Positions 63,877 through 64,000 of a DNA stretch of 64,000 nucleotides are shown here, piece by piece (position 1 is the stretch's first letter; each line of letters begins with the position of its first letter). Source of the stretch: JABDIP01 sp965212545 (GTDB lineage Bacteria; Pseudomonadota; Alphaproteobacteria; DSM-16000; Inquilinaceae); NCBI GenBank assembly GCA_965212545.1, contig CBDBVB010000006.1:62001-126000 (forward strand). Direction: 5' to 3'. A program made the translations under genes and the position numbers. The notes below the pieces were generated by a model. That model was not told where the DNA came from. It did not search any database and saw only the letters and a program-made list of their open reading frames with translations.

Positions 63877-64000
63877 TCACGCCATGTCCGACAGTGCGCG
63901 CTGAAAGCGGCCGGCGTGGGACTTCTCGGCCTTGGCCAGGGTCTCGAACCAATCGGCAATGTCGTCGAAACCTTCCTCCCGGGCGGTTCGTGCCATGCTG
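63877..64000 (-). CDS. Rubrerythrin family protein, 3' end only
   Basis: The last 40 residues of a minus-strand gene that continues past the right edge, ending with TGA at 63877-63879. ARTAREEGFDDIADWF and ETLAKAEKSHAGRFQRAL carry the E-x2-H type di-iron ligands and helix pattern of rubrerythrins, peroxide-reducing ferritin-like proteins. The remainder lies outside the window. Confidence 0.85.
   Translation of the reverse strand, partial: SMARTAREEGFDDIADWFETLAKAEKSHAGRFQRALSDMA

Overview
The window is GC-rich, gene-dense bacterial chromosome and reads as an alphaproteobacterium, probably near the Rhodospirillales. The best evidence is the replication block on the minus strand: enoyl-CoA hydratase, rpsT, dnaA, then dnaN, recF and gyrB. 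Nearby lie mutM, ubiE, coaBC and dut, a grouping familiar from alphaproteobacterial origin regions. No tRNA, rRNA, CRISPR array, intact transposase or prophage was recognised.

Layout. 1-7.5 kb: a truncated hypothetical gene, a Rieske oxygenase, and a minus-strand glycerol-3-phosphate uptake operon (ugpBAEC) with glpK upstream and a Pho-box-like direct repeat before ugpB. 7.6-17.9 kb: a YgjP-like metallopeptidase, an exported MBL-fold hydrolase, a degraded second copy of the ygjP 3' end, a glycosyltransferase-51-like protein without the catalytic motif, a B12-type radical SAM protein, two tandem DMT transporters, a short-chain dehydrogenase, a pterin dehydratase and a small zincin. 17.9-21.9 kb: three DUF805 membrane proteins around a divergent pair, a Rieske protein with a long C-terminal domain and a SufR-like Fe-S regulator, whose shared promoter region carries two copies of one inverted-repeat operator. 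21.9-27.8 kb: uracil-DNA glycosylase, sirtuin, LMW phosphatase, fructosamine-kinase-like protein, PBP1A and a TVP38/TMEM64 protein.

27.9-44.6 kb is the replication region: gyrB, recF (broken by a one-base deletion), dnaN, then about 9.5 kb of unrelated genes before dnaA and rpsT. The unrelated segment holds a cyclic-nucleotide-gated-type K+ channel, a tandem AAA ATPase, a CurA-type reductase, a DUF1479 oxygenase-like protein and, at about 39.1-42.4 kb, an AT-rich patch with a papain-like cysteine protease and several small membrane proteins. That patch is the strongest candidate for horizontally acquired, undescribed biology here.

44.7-64 kb: enoyl-CoA hydratase, mutM, ubiE, an entericidin-like lipoprotein, a small secreted peptide, a large unknown membrane protein where ubiB is often found, coaBC-dut, an Rrf2 regulator followed by cysK, a cluster of three membrane-anchored HEAT-repeat proteins around an alpha/beta hydrolase, a Na+/H+ antiporter, a MoeB/ThiF-like plus DsrE-like pair, a DUF4259-like protein, a 2-hydroxyacid dehydrogenase, an SH3-domain exported protein, a membrane-tethered LuxR-type regulator and the 3' end of a rubrerythrin gene. 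All assignments come from reading the translated sequences and motifs; no database search was run.
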